The notes under the pieces: generated by a model
Told to the model about the DNA's origin: nothing
Seen by the model: the letters and a program-made list of their open reading frames with translations, nothing else
The model's database searches: none
Made by a program: the position numbers and the translations under genes
Shown here: piece by piece, positions 11,606 to 19,607 of the stretch
Layout of the letters: each line of letters begins with the position of its first letter
How positions within the stretch are numbered: position 1 is the first letter of the stretch
NCBI RefSeq assembly: GCF_001941965.1
Contig: NZ_MKZO01000030.1
Coordinates: 1 to 64,000 of the forward strand
Length of the DNA stretch: 64,000 nucleotides
From: Pseudomonas putida
GTDB lineage: Bacteria > Pseudomonadota > Gammaproteobacteria > Pseudomonadales > Pseudomonadaceae
Direction: 5' to 3'

Positions 11606-12043
11606 CTAACCTTGGAGGAAGCTACAGACCTCGGCACGAGCCGCTGAGGAGACGAGCGCAGGATCGAGAAGCAAGAGCTCGAGTGGCTTCTTACCCGCGA
11701 GATAGCTATTGGAACTACCGAACCAGAGCGCCATTCCTAAGCCAGTTTTCCGGGGGGATAACGTCAGGATGATATCGTTCATGCATTGCAGCAACTCACC
11801 TTCGGGTGAAAATGCGTAGAGTGGATACAGGGCCTCATGATCCACAATGATCGAGAACACACGGTTCTCGGCTTCCCAGGTACTGAGGATTGATCGGGAT
11901 AGGTTGGGTTGAAAATGGATGCGACTAGCTAAATCTTCAAAGCAAAGAAGATCGCCGCTGCCAAGGATCCTGGATACAGCTCTTTCAAGGGATTGAGCCT
12001 CTCTCAGACGCGTCTTACGTCGAATCTCATCGTTGTCCATCAT
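11606..12043 (-). CDS. MbcA/ParS-like antitoxin-type protein (putative)
   Basis: This is a soluble protein of about 145 residues. The C-terminal third reads GMALWFGSSNSYLAGKKPLE and then LLLLDPALV. It resembles the toxin-binding domain (formerly DUF2384) of Xre/MbcA/ParS antitoxins, which ends in a W..TPN..L.G..PLELL pattern. The N-terminal part may hold a helix-turn-helix (EDLASRIHFQPNLSRSILSTWEAE). No RES-type toxin gene is adjacent, so it is either an orphan or something else. The start is an ATG pair at 12043/12040 behind GGGGGGAGG. The family assignment is by eye and moderate. Confidence 0.5.
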   Translation of the reverse strand: MMDNDEIRRKTRLREAQSLERAVSRILGSGDLLCFEDLASRIHFQPNLSRSILSTWEAENRVFSIIVDHEALYPLYAFSPEGELLQCMNDIILTLSPRKTGLGMALWFGSSNSYLAGKKPLELLLLDPALVSSAARAEVCSFLQG

Positions 12044-12338
12044 CGCCTCCCCCCTCGCCAGACCCCGCAATCAGATCCACACCAAATCCGTACGCGCAAT
12101 GAGCTCGCAGCTCATGCCCGTCTTCAGACTGATTCAAAATTTACCAATCCACGAGCAGATACGACCGCTATCCGATAGGTGGTTTCGACATGCTTCCGCG
12201 AAGCGAGCAAAGGCGCTATTCCGGGCTTGCACCGTCTCGCAGATCCAGGGTTGGCCTGTGCAGTCGTTGACGGCTCCCTGAGCGTTCACGCTCAGCCTAG
12301 ACTCAGCGTACTGGAACGTTGCGATAAGGAGGATGTGT

Positions 12339-13202
12339 ATGCAGTACAAGCGAGAGACCGGGCTGGAAAAAGAGTTCGAGGTCCTCATCGGGTTGATGGC
12401 TGAAATGATCACAGCCCAGGCAGAACAATCCGACCCGGCAGCCGACACCCCAGCGTGGATGTTCAGTCAACATGATTTGGCCAAGAAACTCTTTCGGCAC
12501 ATGTGCTCAGTGAGGACACTGCTCGAACCGTCTCCATTCAGGAACGAGACAATCCCTGCGGGCAGCTTCATTGATCACTCTTCGATGGCAGTTCTGACCC
12601 GTTCGGCGCTTGAAAATTACCTGGTAATGACGTGGCTCCTTAGCGGCGGGGATGATTCGCTGCGAGAGTTTAGGCATAACGTTTGGGAATACTGCGGCTG
12701 GAAGAAACGAAGCAAAATAGCAGCAACCATCGATGACGCCAGAGTAGCCCGAAACAAGGCAGAGACCGATGCAGCAGCACTATGGCCCTCTATTCAAAGC
12801 TCACCGCACTTCCAAAAATATGCTGCTCCCCAGCAAGACCGCCTTCGCAAAGGCAGCTGGGACGTAGGGTGGCATTGGAACGACCTAGCGGTGGATGCGG
12901 GGCTACACAAGACTTATTTCACCTCCTACTACCCGTTTCTAAGTGGCCACGCACACAGCGATTTCATCGGTACCCTCCAAAGTAGCCAAGCGAGAAACCT
13001 CGCAGATCAATACATGCTAGGGTCGGCCAACTTGCAGGTAATTCTGATGCTGATCGGGCATTTTTCCCATCACTACTCAAGCCTGTTTCCTCCCGCTCGT
13101 GAGGTACTGCTCAATGCTGAAGGTGCCCGGGAAACTGCTGAAAAATGGAATATCCGCGCAGAGGATATGGATTACGTTTACAAGCCAGACAGCCATGTGT
13201 AA
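12339..13202 (+). CDS. Hypothetical protein, DUF5677-like
   Basis: A 287-residue soluble protein with no signal peptide. Alpha-helical text with conserved-looking motifs (HSSMAVLTRSALENYLVMTWLL, then a late YYPFLSGHAHSDF and a final GHFSHHYSSLFPP) recalls DUF5677-type proteins found in accessory islands, whose function is unknown. A strong AAGGAGG lies six bases upstream of the ATG at 12339; the ATG at 12333 is too close to it. It stands alone between the antitoxin-like gene and the IS630 element. I give no functional claim. Confidence 0.7.
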   Translation: MQYKRETGLEKEFEVLIGLMAEMITAQAEQSDPAADTPAWMFSQHDLAKKLFRHMCSVRTLLEPSPFRNETIPAGSFIDHSSMAVLTRSALENYLVMTWLLSGGDDSLREFRHNVWEYCGWKKRSKIAATIDDARVARNKAETDAAALWPSIQSSPHFQKYAAPQQDRLRKGSWDVGWHWNDLAVDAGLHKTYFTSYYPFLSGHAHSDFIGTLQSSQARNLADQYMLGSANLQVILMLIGHFSHHYSSLFPPAREVLLNAEGARETAEKWNIRAEDMDYVYKPDSHV

Positions 13203-13317
13203 TTGCACCCACGTGACCACCTGTTTGCATTCGATGTGACCATCGATTGGCGTTCGATCTGACCAGTCGCTTGCATAGCTGAGCGGCGAAAGTATCCATC
13301 GACGATTGAGAGCTAAC

Positions 13318-13388
13318 GACCCAAAGCTGCTCTTGGCGGAAGGCTGCTAATGACCCCAGCAGCCCTCCATAAAAGGCAGCTTTGGGTC
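13318..13388. repeat. Nested inverted repeat
   Basis: Outer 13-bp perfect arms GACCCAAAGCTGC (13318-13330) and complement (13376-13388) enclose an inner 7-bp perfect hairpin GGCTGCT/AGCAGCC (13342-13364). The 13-mer AGCTAACGACCCA at its left start recurs at 14889-14901 beyond the IS630 element. It lies 115 bp after the DUF5677-like gene. It could be a terminator or part of a dispersed intergenic repeat. Confidence 0.5.
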
Positions 13389-13437
13389 CAGAGGGGCAAG
13401 AGAAGCTGTAGACATAAACCTTTAATGAAGAGGCCTA

Positions 13438-14620
13438 GTGTGGTGTTTCACAAGTAACATTCATATTTTTCGGCCTAATACCTCGGCCGCCCGGCCGACG
13501 CTCGCCAAAATGTCCTCGGCCTTTCGATACCAGCGAAACGGTCGAGGGTTGGCGTTGTAAGTGGACAAGTAGTACTCAATCGACTCCTCCAGATCCTTCA
13601 CGCTGGTGTGTGCCTGGCGCTTGATCCACTTCTCGCTCAGCGTCGAGAAAAAGCGCTCCACCAGATTCAACCAGGATGCCGATGTCGGTGTGAAATGCAC
13701 TTGGTAGCGCGGATGCGCTGCCAACCATGCTTTCACTTTGTCGGTCTTGTGTGTCGCGTAGTTGTCCATCACCAGATGAACAGGCATGTCCTCTGGTACG
13801 TTGGCGTCCACCTCTTTGAGGAAGGCAAGAAATTCCGTGCTTCTATGTCGACGCTTCAATCTTCCGATGACTTCACCCGTAGCAATGTCCAGCGCCGCGA
13901 ACAACGATGTGGTTCCATGGCGTTTGTAGTCGTGTGTGCGAGTGACGGGATTGCCGGGGGCAAGAGGTAAGCTTGGCTGGGTACGGTTCAGCGCCTGAAT
14001 CTGGCTTTTCTCGTCGATACAGAGCACCAGAGCCTTGTCGGGCGGGTTGAGATAGAGCCCAACAATGTCGTGGACCTTGTCGACGAACAGAGGATCGGTC
14101 GAAAGCTTGAACGTCTTCTCAAGGTGAGGCTTGAGTCCGAAGGCATGCCATATCCGCATGACGCTGGCTGGAGAAATACCGGTTGCCTGACTCATCGAGC
14201 GAGTACTCCAGTGGCTGGCATCTTCGGGTTTGGATTGCAGTACCTGATTAACCACGTCCTGTACTTGTTCATCGGTAATGCTGCGAGGCCGACCTGAGCG
14301 ATGTTCGTCATTCAAACCATCAAGCCGCAACCGACTGAATCGCACCCTCCAACGTGAAACCGTGTGCACGCCAATACCGAGCCTGTGGGCGATCGAGGTG
14401 CCTGACTCTCCACCTGCACACGCCAAGATGATTTCGGCCCGAATTCGGGATTCGGCGGGGCCTTTACGTTGCCGGGAGCGGCGAAGCAGTTCGAGGTGTT
14501 CTTCGTCGCTCAACTCAATCAGGGCAGCAGGTCGGCCGGTTTTCATATCGTTGCTCCGAGGCATTTCTGATGCTGAAAAGCCTAGACCAAAATATGAGTG
14601 TTACTTGTGAAACACCACAC
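13438..14620 (-). mobile_element. IS630-family insertion sequence, complete
   Basis: The element is 1183 bp and bounded by 32-bp terminal inverted repeats (13438-13469 and 14589-14620). They begin GTGTGGTGTTTCACAAGTAA and differ at one position. TA dinucleotides flank both ends (13436-13437, 14621-14622), the target duplication typical of IS630/mariner elements. It contains one intact transposase gene. Insertion replaced the last codons of a small gene to its right (see 14601-14813). The near-identical repeats and intact gene suggest recent activity. Confidence 0.92.
13461..14564 (-). CDS. IS630-family transposase
   Basis: This 367-residue cut-and-paste transposase has an N-terminal helix-turn-helix ([20 protein letters not shown]), a second winged-helix region (about residues 90-140), then the DDE nuclease core: first Asp in [10 protein letters not shown], second in [11 protein letters not shown], Glu in [10 protein letters not shown]. 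This is the full domain set and normal length for the family. It occupies nearly the whole element, and the stop lies inside the left inverted repeat. The frame is uninterrupted, so it should be functional. Confidence 0.93.
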   Translation of the reverse strand: MPRSNDMKTGRPAALIELSDEEHLELLRRSRQRKGPAESRIRAEIILACAGGESGTSIAHRLGIGVHTVSRWRVRFSRLRLDGLNDEHRSGRPRSITDEQVQDVVNQVLQSKPEDASHWSTRSMSQATGISPASVMRIWHAFGLKPHLEKTFKLSTDPLFVDKVHDIVGLYLNPPDKALVLCIDEKSQIQALNRTQPSLPLAPGNPVTRTHDYKRHGTTSLFAALDIATGEVIGRLKRRHRSTEFLAFLKEVDANVPEDMPVHLVMDNYATHKTDKVKAWLAAHPRYQVHFTPTSASWLNLVERFFSTLSEKWIKRQAHTSVKDLEESIEYYLSTYNANPRPFRWYRKAEDILASVGRAAEVLGRKI

Positions 14621-14813
14621 TAGTTGGGCCTCCAAATACTTGAAGTTGGTACTCCGAAACGGCCTCAAGTAACGACTCCGCCAGAATTCTCAGGTGCTCG
14701 GTCTCATCGGATGGGCGCCCCGCAGCTTTGGCTTCGTGGTACCTTCGCAATGCCTCAATGGCCTGCTGCATCAGTGGCTCACCCGCCTCTATCTTTTTCC
14801 GTAAATCGTCCAT
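14601..14813 (-). CDS. Small hypothetical protein, C-terminus altered by IS630
   Basis: A protein of about 70 residues, mostly helical and charged (MDDLRKKIEAGEPLMQQAIE...). I do not recognise it. The ATG at 14813 has GGAGG six bases upstream, which is better than the longer frame starting at 14852. The IS630 insertion falls after codon Thr of VFGGPT: the gene now ends SVVFHK inside the inverted repeat. Joining the two IS flanks in silico gives VFGGPTRPLH followed by a stop, so the original protein differed only in its last four to six residues and may still work. Confidence 0.6.
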   Translation of the reverse strand: MDDLRKKIEAGEPLMQQAIEALRRYHEAKAAGRPSDETEHLRILAESLLEAVSEYQLQVFGGPTSVVFHK

Positions 14814-15015
14814 GCCGTCCTCCGGTTTTGCCAACGGGAGTATAGGACGCATAGCAGATCACTCCGTTAGATACCCGTCATGAACGACAGCTAACGACCC
14901 ATACCAGTCATTCCTTTCATCGGCTTCGCGGCAATTAGGATTGTTAACGGGAGGCACTTGGCCATATGCTCGCCAAGGCAATTTGCCACTACAACGCTGA
15001 GCATGGAGTAGCCTG

Positions 15016-15147
15016 ATGAAAATCGTTTCCCTCGTGATTGCTGCCGTCCTTTCGTTCTCCTCGATAGCCGCCTTCGCACACAGCGGTGGTACTGACTCCA
15101 AGGGTTGCCACACCAATCACAAAACGGGCGAGCGCCACTGCCATTAA
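15016..15147 (+). CDS. YHYH-domain small periplasmic protein
   Basis: This 43-residue product has a signal peptide (residues 1-21, MKIVSLVIAAVLSF...AAFA). The mature part begins HSGGTDSKGCHTNHKTGERH and ends CH, the YHYH-domain signature (AHSGGTD..GCH.NHKTG..HCH). Such domains are small secreted Cys/His-rich modules, possibly metal-binding; no enzymatic role is known. GGAG lies about ten bases upstream of the ATG. Confidence 0.8.
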   Translation: MKIVSLVIAAVLSFSSIAAFAHSGGTDSKGCHTNHKTGERHCH

Positions 15148-15219
15148 GGCAGTGCGTGGGCTCTTTCAGCGCTGGCGTTCTTGACCCAGGGGATGCCAGC
15201 GTTAAAGCAAAGCCCGCAG

Positions 15220-15780
15220 CTAAAGCAGGTTGTGAATTCCCAGAAGCCCTGACGGGTAGAACCAATAGCTCCACTGTGTGACTGGCAAGATCTTGAATGG
15301 CAGCCGGGCCCAGAACAGAACCAAACCGAGCAAAGGAGCCAAAGCCGCGATCAGCAGCGCCAGAACAGCGAACGGCTCAAGCTGCGCCGCCTGTTCGAAT
15401 AGGCCAGTACGAGAGTTGACGATTAGTTCGGGGCGTTTGATGGCAAGCACCAGAGCCGCCGGCACGAACACCCCGTAGAAGCAGTACATCAGCGGCTCGC
15501 TCAGCAGATAACCCACCAGAATTGCACCGCCAGCCATTACTAGGCTTTCGAGCGTCCGGTGCTGAACTCTCCAAGCGACCAGAAGCCCTAGCGCCAACGT
15601 GACCAGGACATTGAAGGTGCCCGAGGTGCTGACCATCCGGTAAGGGACTTCAGAAAGAGCAGCGAACAGCACCAAAAATGCGAGGTACCGACCATTGCTC
15701 TGAGTGAATAACTCACCTGGCTGATTGCGTAAAACGTTGATCACGACTGCCAGACAGAACTGGGGAAAAGACAATCTCGG
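15220..15780 (-). pseudogene. TraX-family membrane protein, 5'-truncated
   Basis: Residues from RLSFPQFCLAVVINVLRNQP onward match the TraX (acyltransferase-like conjugation/pilin acetylation) family: a hydrophobic protein with repeated helices, the SEVPYR segment and ALGLLVAWRVQHRT. The first helices, normally including a MVLDHL-like motif, are missing. Upstream of about 15780 the same frame reads through the antisense of a chrA fragment, so no native start remains. The C-terminus looks intact. It is probably non-functional. Confidence 0.6.
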
Positions 15781-15952
15781 CTCGCGAGCCCTGAAGAATG
15801 GCTGGCTGTGGGCCATGGCCGGCGCCTCGTTCGTGGTGATCTTCGCCCTCAACGTGCCGTTCCCGCTGATCGTGCTGGTGGACGCCATCATCCTCGCCAT
15901 GTTCTTCGGCTCTCACGTGCTTTGGCCACAGAGCTTCAGTGGGGGCATTTGA
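15781..15952 (+). pseudogene. chrA: ChrA chromate transporter fragment
   Basis: The plus-strand frame reads NGWLWAMAGASFVVIF, then ALNVPFPLIVL, a close match to the end of the N-terminal half of ChrA chromate efflux proteins (…FNVPFPLIVL…). The frame stops at 15950-15952. Only about 50 residues of roughly 400 are present, with no start. It abuts the traX remnant head to head, which fits a deletion that removed both 5' ends. Confidence 0.5.
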
Positions 15953-16003
15953 TTGGCCTTCCGCGATGATCGCGGTGACGGCAGCGATTACTCTGCTCCA
16001 CTG

Positions 16004-17695
16004 TTAGCTCAGCACGTTGCTTGAGGGCCCGCTTGATGACTTTCTGCGATAGTACGCGTTCCCCCCAAGCAAAAAGTCGAATCCTGGGGGCCCCTGCCAA
16101 TCCCTAAGAACACCGGTTGATTTGAGAAGTGCTTCGGGGTCAACACCGTTCCTGGAAAAGCTGTCTAAATCCCACTCAAAAAAACTGACAAGAACAGAGA
16201 AGACCGGATTAGGTACCGTGGATACCAAATTTAGACCGCCGGTGTTAAGTGGCAGCTTTAGTCTTGTCATATCCGCAATCGCACAAATCAACCTTCTCAG
16301 TCGAAAATGCCAAACAGACTCCAAATGAAGTTCAATCTGCTGCACGGTGAGCGGGAATCTGCTCTTACGTACTGATGGACTCGGAGGCAGGCGAACAGGA
16401 AGTAGTTTTTGCAGATTGGCGAGGTTCACCCGTTTCTGTTCTTTAGAAATCAGGTAAAGATCCTCAACCTTCGCTTTCAGAATGGCGGCGAACGCGCTGT
16501 CTCGCTTATCGCTGACGTCCTCGACCTTAAGCGATTCGGGCTTCGATCCACTAAGCTTCGCCATCAGCCAGGTGTTATCGTTTTCGTTAAGCCACCGTGT
16601 GGCTTGGTAAGCCTTTCTCCAAAGATACTCCAGACTGACATCTGTTCGTGCTGCTAGAATCGTCTCGATTTTTTGCCGACACTGTTCTTTTTTACCGACT
16701 TTTGGCTTTTCCAAGTTCGAACGAGATCTTGCACCTGAAATACTTTGAAGAATTAGTTCTTGCCTCAATGCGCTCTCAAATTCATCTACTGTTCCAAAAA
16801 GATGTAGCGCAATAATTAGATGACGCGCGAGCGGCATATCCATCTGACCTCGATGAGAAGTAAACCTAAGCCACTGCGAACGCTTACCTGCTCCATAGGC
16901 TTTGTCCATTTCCGATAGAGATTCATCACCATATTTAGATTGGATACTGTCGAATAGCTTTGAAGTGCCTGTAAATCTACCGTGTATAAACCCGCGCTTT
17001 CTGCATTGGCGCAGATAGCAAGAACACAAGGCCTCACTACTCATCGTCTGTATATTTCGCTGAAGCAGTTCGTGTGCGAACTCCGCGAACTTCTGTTGAA
17101 GATGACTTCCCTTCTTTGCCGCCGCTGGAGAGAGAGCACTCCAACCGCATGCGCAAGGCTCGGTAAGACTCGGAAGCAACCGAAGCTTTCGGAAGAACGG
17201 ATGGGTGCATTCGGGACAAACATGCATCAGTAAGTCACCGTGACGCCAACAGACGGAGACACCCGGTATATGGTGGGACCGGTGCCAATAGGCATAACCC
17301 AGTTCAAGTAGATCCTGCTGCACACAGCTGGGGCACAGTTTAGCCTTGCCGTGGACGGATCCTTCGCGACGGGGAACACGCGCAACCCGGCAAAAACTGA
17401 GCCCTGTCGCCCCATCATTCCCCTCTTGAGCGATGCCTAGAAAAGGTCTGTACAAAGGGAAAGTGGTGTTCGTGGAAATCAGCTCCTCGAGGTTGGCCTC
17501 TGCATCGCCAGGTAGCCTGGCAGCGAGCACCTCTAGCCGCTTGGGTAGCGTACCTATGGAGAAAACGTCCGAGCCAAAAAGGTCACGAAAAGTTTCCCCA
17601 ACGGTTTTGTTACCTGAAAGGAAGTGATAGCGAGTTATACGAGAGTGCAGCATCTCGCCCGGCATAGTCATGGGAAAAAATAGAAGATCAGACAT
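16004..17695 (-). CDS. Second TniQ/TnsD-family targeting protein
   Basis: A 563-residue protein with an N-terminal TniQ domain (FPMTMPGEMLHSRITRYHFL). Zinc-ligand residues are C121-x2-C124, C149-x2-H152, C160-x2-C163 and C181/C183, and the family signature YWHRSHHIPGVSVCWRH spans 136-152. The long C-terminal part is divergent, as expected for the DNA-binding half of TnsD-type proteins. It lies apart from tnsABCD, after the tandem winged-helix gene. In Tn7-like elements with two TniQ proteins, one usually directs insertion to the home site and the other to a different target. Here tnsD fits glmS, so this protein may choose another site. That role is inferred. Confidence 0.85.
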   Translation of the reverse strand: MSDLLFFPMTMPGEMLHSRITRYHFLSGNKTVGETFRDLFGSDVFSIGTLPKRLEVLAARLPGDAEANLEELISTNTTFPLYRPFLGIAQEGNDGATGLSFCRVARVPRREGSVHGKAKLCPSCVQQDLLELGYAYWHRSHHIPGVSVCWRHGDLLMHVCPECTHPFFRKLRLLPSLTEPCACGWSALSPAAAKKGSHLQQKFAEFAHELLQRNIQTMSSEALCSCYLRQCRKRGFIHGRFTGTSKLFDSIQSKYGDESLSEMDKAYGAGKRSQWLRFTSHRGQMDMPLARHLIIALHLFGTVDEFESALRQELILQSISGARSRSNLEKPKVGKKEQCRQKIETILAARTDVSLEYLWRKAYQATRWLNENDNTWLMAKLSGSKPESLKVEDVSDKRDSAFAAILKAKVEDLYLISKEQKRVNLANLQKLLPVRLPPSPSVRKSRFPLTVQQIELHLESVWHFRLRRLICAIADMTRLKLPLNTGGLNLVSTVPNPVFSVLVSFFEWDLDSFSRNGVDPEALLKSTGVLRDWQGPPGFDFLLGGNAYYRRKSSSGPSSNVLS

Positions 17696-17993
17696 CGGTT
17701 ACCGACTTACAAATTAGGTTCGGGAAGAACACTCATTCCGTGATCGGTACACTTGTATCACACCAAACCCTGTATCAGGGTCAGGACTTTTAGAAATTTA
17801 CAAAAGTGTGATGGCGCATAGCCAGTATACTTTCAACACTTTTTTGCCAATATGGCTGTGTGCATCTGCTCGGCAAATATCAAGTGCGCGCCATGATTTT
17901 CGGGGGGTTGAGGGCAGTGCCACTCTCAAATTCTTTAACACTTTCTTGAAAAAATGTGTGCATCACATGGCGAGCTGACCACCACCCACAAAC

Positions 17994-18812
17994 TCAGTTT
18001 TCGCTCGGCTTTACGAATTCCAAGGCAGAGGCAACATTCTCCTGGGAAGGGCGCTGAGGCGCAGCGGCGCTTCGGACAGGCGGCTTGTCCTCCTCTTCGA
18101 GCGCCGGCCACCGCGTATCGAAACCTCGCACTAAATATCGGTTCGTCCGGTCAAATTGATGCTCGTTGTGAAACTCACCAGGGCGGAACGAGACCAGCTC
18201 CATGGCATACAGCTGCGTGATCGTATCGGCGATGTGATGTCTGGGAACCCCTGTGTAGCTCGCCAGACGGTCGTAGCTGATGGTCGCTATTCCGCGGCGA
18301 TCTCGGAATGCCAAGATCGCCAGATAGATCTTCATGGCGTGAAATGACAGCTGCGTAAAGTTGAATTCGCTCAAACGCAGCATACGTCCGAGGTTGCCGT
18401 CGTATAGCCACAGCTTCGGGATTTTCCCCCAACCGTAGTCATCATTCCATTTCTCGATTTTGATCAAGGACCCACTCTTGAGGGCGCGCGTCTCGCGAGC
18501 GATCAATCCGGCATTTTCGAGTCTGAGAAGGGACCGCGCTACCACCGCTCTAGACATCACACCAAGCTTGCACAACTCCGTATAGGTGACCTTGGCCATT
18601 CCTGTGGAGAAGTCCGCGCGGCAGCACAGCACCAGAAAGAGCTTGAGCGCTGCCAGGCTCTCGTTGCGCAGTGCAGGAGCATCGACCTCTGGCTGCACAA
18701 GGTGCAAAAACAATCGGCTGCTTGGCCTGGTTGATCGGCCGCGGAAGTCTACAAGAGCTCCCTCGTGGATCCATCTGATCGGCAGCTTCGCCCACTCACT
18801 CTTGGCCGCCAT
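17994..18812 (-). CDS. Tandem winged-helix protein of the Tn7-like element
   Basis: A 272-residue soluble protein I cannot name. It appears to contain two related winged-helix units: about residues 47-115 (ALKLFLVLCCRADF… VTYTELCKLGVMSRAVVARS) and about 160-230 (AMKIYLAILAFRDRR… ISYDRLASYTGVPRHHIADT). Both share helix, strand and recognition-helix spacing. Double winged-helix proteins include plasmid Rep initiators and transcription regulators; either role is possible. The start ATG at 18812 overlaps the TGA of the upstream 42-codon ORF (TGATG), which fixes the start and implies translational coupling. The C-terminal 40 residues are Pro/Glu-rich and probably disordered. Confidence 0.7.
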   Translation of the reverse strand: MAAKSEWAKLPIRWIHEGALVDFRGRSTRPSSRLFLHLVQPEVDAPALRNESLAALKLFLVLCCRADFSTGMAKVTYTELCKLGVMSRAVVARSLLRLENAGLIARETRALKSGSLIKIEKWNDDYGWGKIPKLWLYDGNLGRMLRLSEFNFTQLSFHAMKIYLAILAFRDRRGIATISYDRLASYTGVPRHHIADTITQLYAMELVSFRPGEFHNEHQFDRTNRYLVRGFDTRWPALEEEDKPPVRSAAAPQRPSQENVASALEFVKPSEN

Positions 18813-18940
18813 CACGCCTTCCCCCATGCAAGCCAGACAACATAGAACATCAGCGCAAGGCTGATCATTAAGCAAAATAACGCAAGATTAACTGGATTGG
18901 AGGAAAGCGCTTTCTCAAAAAAACTAAGTAGGTTTTTCAC
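18812..18940 (-). CDS. 42-residue single-pass membrane microprotein
   Basis: A GTG at 18940 with GGAG about nine bases upstream opens a frame of 42 residues. A short amphipathic start (KNLLSFFEKALSSN) leads into one transmembrane helix (about residues 17-38, VNLALFCLMISLALMFYVVW), then a short Lys tail. The stop TGA overlaps the ATG of the winged-helix gene by one base (TGATG). That arrangement makes a real gene likely and suggests the two products act together. No known family is recognised. Confidence 0.6.
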   Translation of the reverse strand: MKNLLSFFEKALSSNPVNLALFCLMISLALMFYVVWLAWGKA

Positions 18941-19136
18941 TGTTGCAGCTCCGAAAACTGATCAAGGCTCAACTGTGAAGATCTCGCGCCGCCTTATCTA
19001 GATGGAGGCATACCGATTTTCCTTCTCTAGCCCATGTAATACGTGGCTTTCAGGAAAAATTTATAGTTCATTTGAGTTCAGATTCAGAGCCCAAATCGGG
19101 GGGGAGGAGACCAATCAAGGATCAGTCTCCTTTCAT

Positions 19137-19505
19137 TCATCGCTGAAGCCACGACTCGACCGTGTCAGCGCCGTGTTCTGACTTCCAGTACTGGAGGCGC
19201 TTGTGGTTACCCCCTTTTGTCTCGATGACCTCACCACTGTGAGGATTGAGGTAGACCTTCAGCGCGCGCTGCTTACGCTCCGCTCTAATCTTGGGCTCCC
19301 TGACAGGGCGTACGATCGTGGCTTTCGGATCCAGCAACTCAATCACCTGCGGCAGGCCAAAGCCATGTTCGGCCAGAAGGGCTCGAAGCTTTGTCTCAAA
19401 CTCGATCTCGCGTTTAAGGCCCTCATCGTTTTTCAATGCTTCTAGTTCAGCCAGCTGAGCTGCAAGCTGTTGTTCAAGTTGACGAAACTCCGCCAAGCGC
19501 GACAT
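19137..19505 (-). CDS. MvaT/H-NS-family xenogeneic silencer
   Basis: The 122-residue product matches the MvaT/MvaU architecture. An N-terminal coiled coil for oligomerisation (residues 1-45, LAEFRQLEQQLAAQLAELEA) is followed by the FETKLRALLAEHG segment and a basic linker. The C-terminal AT-hook-like DNA-binding domain NPHSGEVIETKGGNHKRLQ ends with W…VESWL. The ETKGGNH stretch is nearly identical to that of MvaT. GGAG lies eight bases upstream of the ATG. MvaT proteins bind AT-rich foreign DNA and repress it. Carried by the transposon between tnsD and the coupled pair, it could keep tns or cargo genes quiet in the host; that is inference. Confidence 0.88.
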   Translation of the reverse strand: MSRLAEFRQLEQQLAAQLAELEALKNDEGLKREIEFETKLRALLAEHGFGLPQVIELLDPKATIVRPVREPKIRAERKQRALKVYLNPHSGEVIETKGGNHKRLQYWKSEHGADTVESWLQR

Positions 19506-19607
19506 TTGATGACTCCATTTTTGGGATTGGCTGACATCGTAACACTATGGATCAGGTGGACAGGTGGGCCGAGCCCGTCAGCTTGAAGCTCGCGCGGTAC
19601 CTGCCGG

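Noticed and set aside
13318-13388. Integron attC site
   Set aside because: The fold is palindromic, but the core-site sequences and unpaired bases of attC are not convincing and no integrase or cassette gene is present.
17696-17993. Small regulatory RNA or riboswitch upstream of the second tniQ gene
   Set aside because: A short CCCTG-TAT-CAGGG hairpin is present, but there is no supporting promoter, terminator or known fold.
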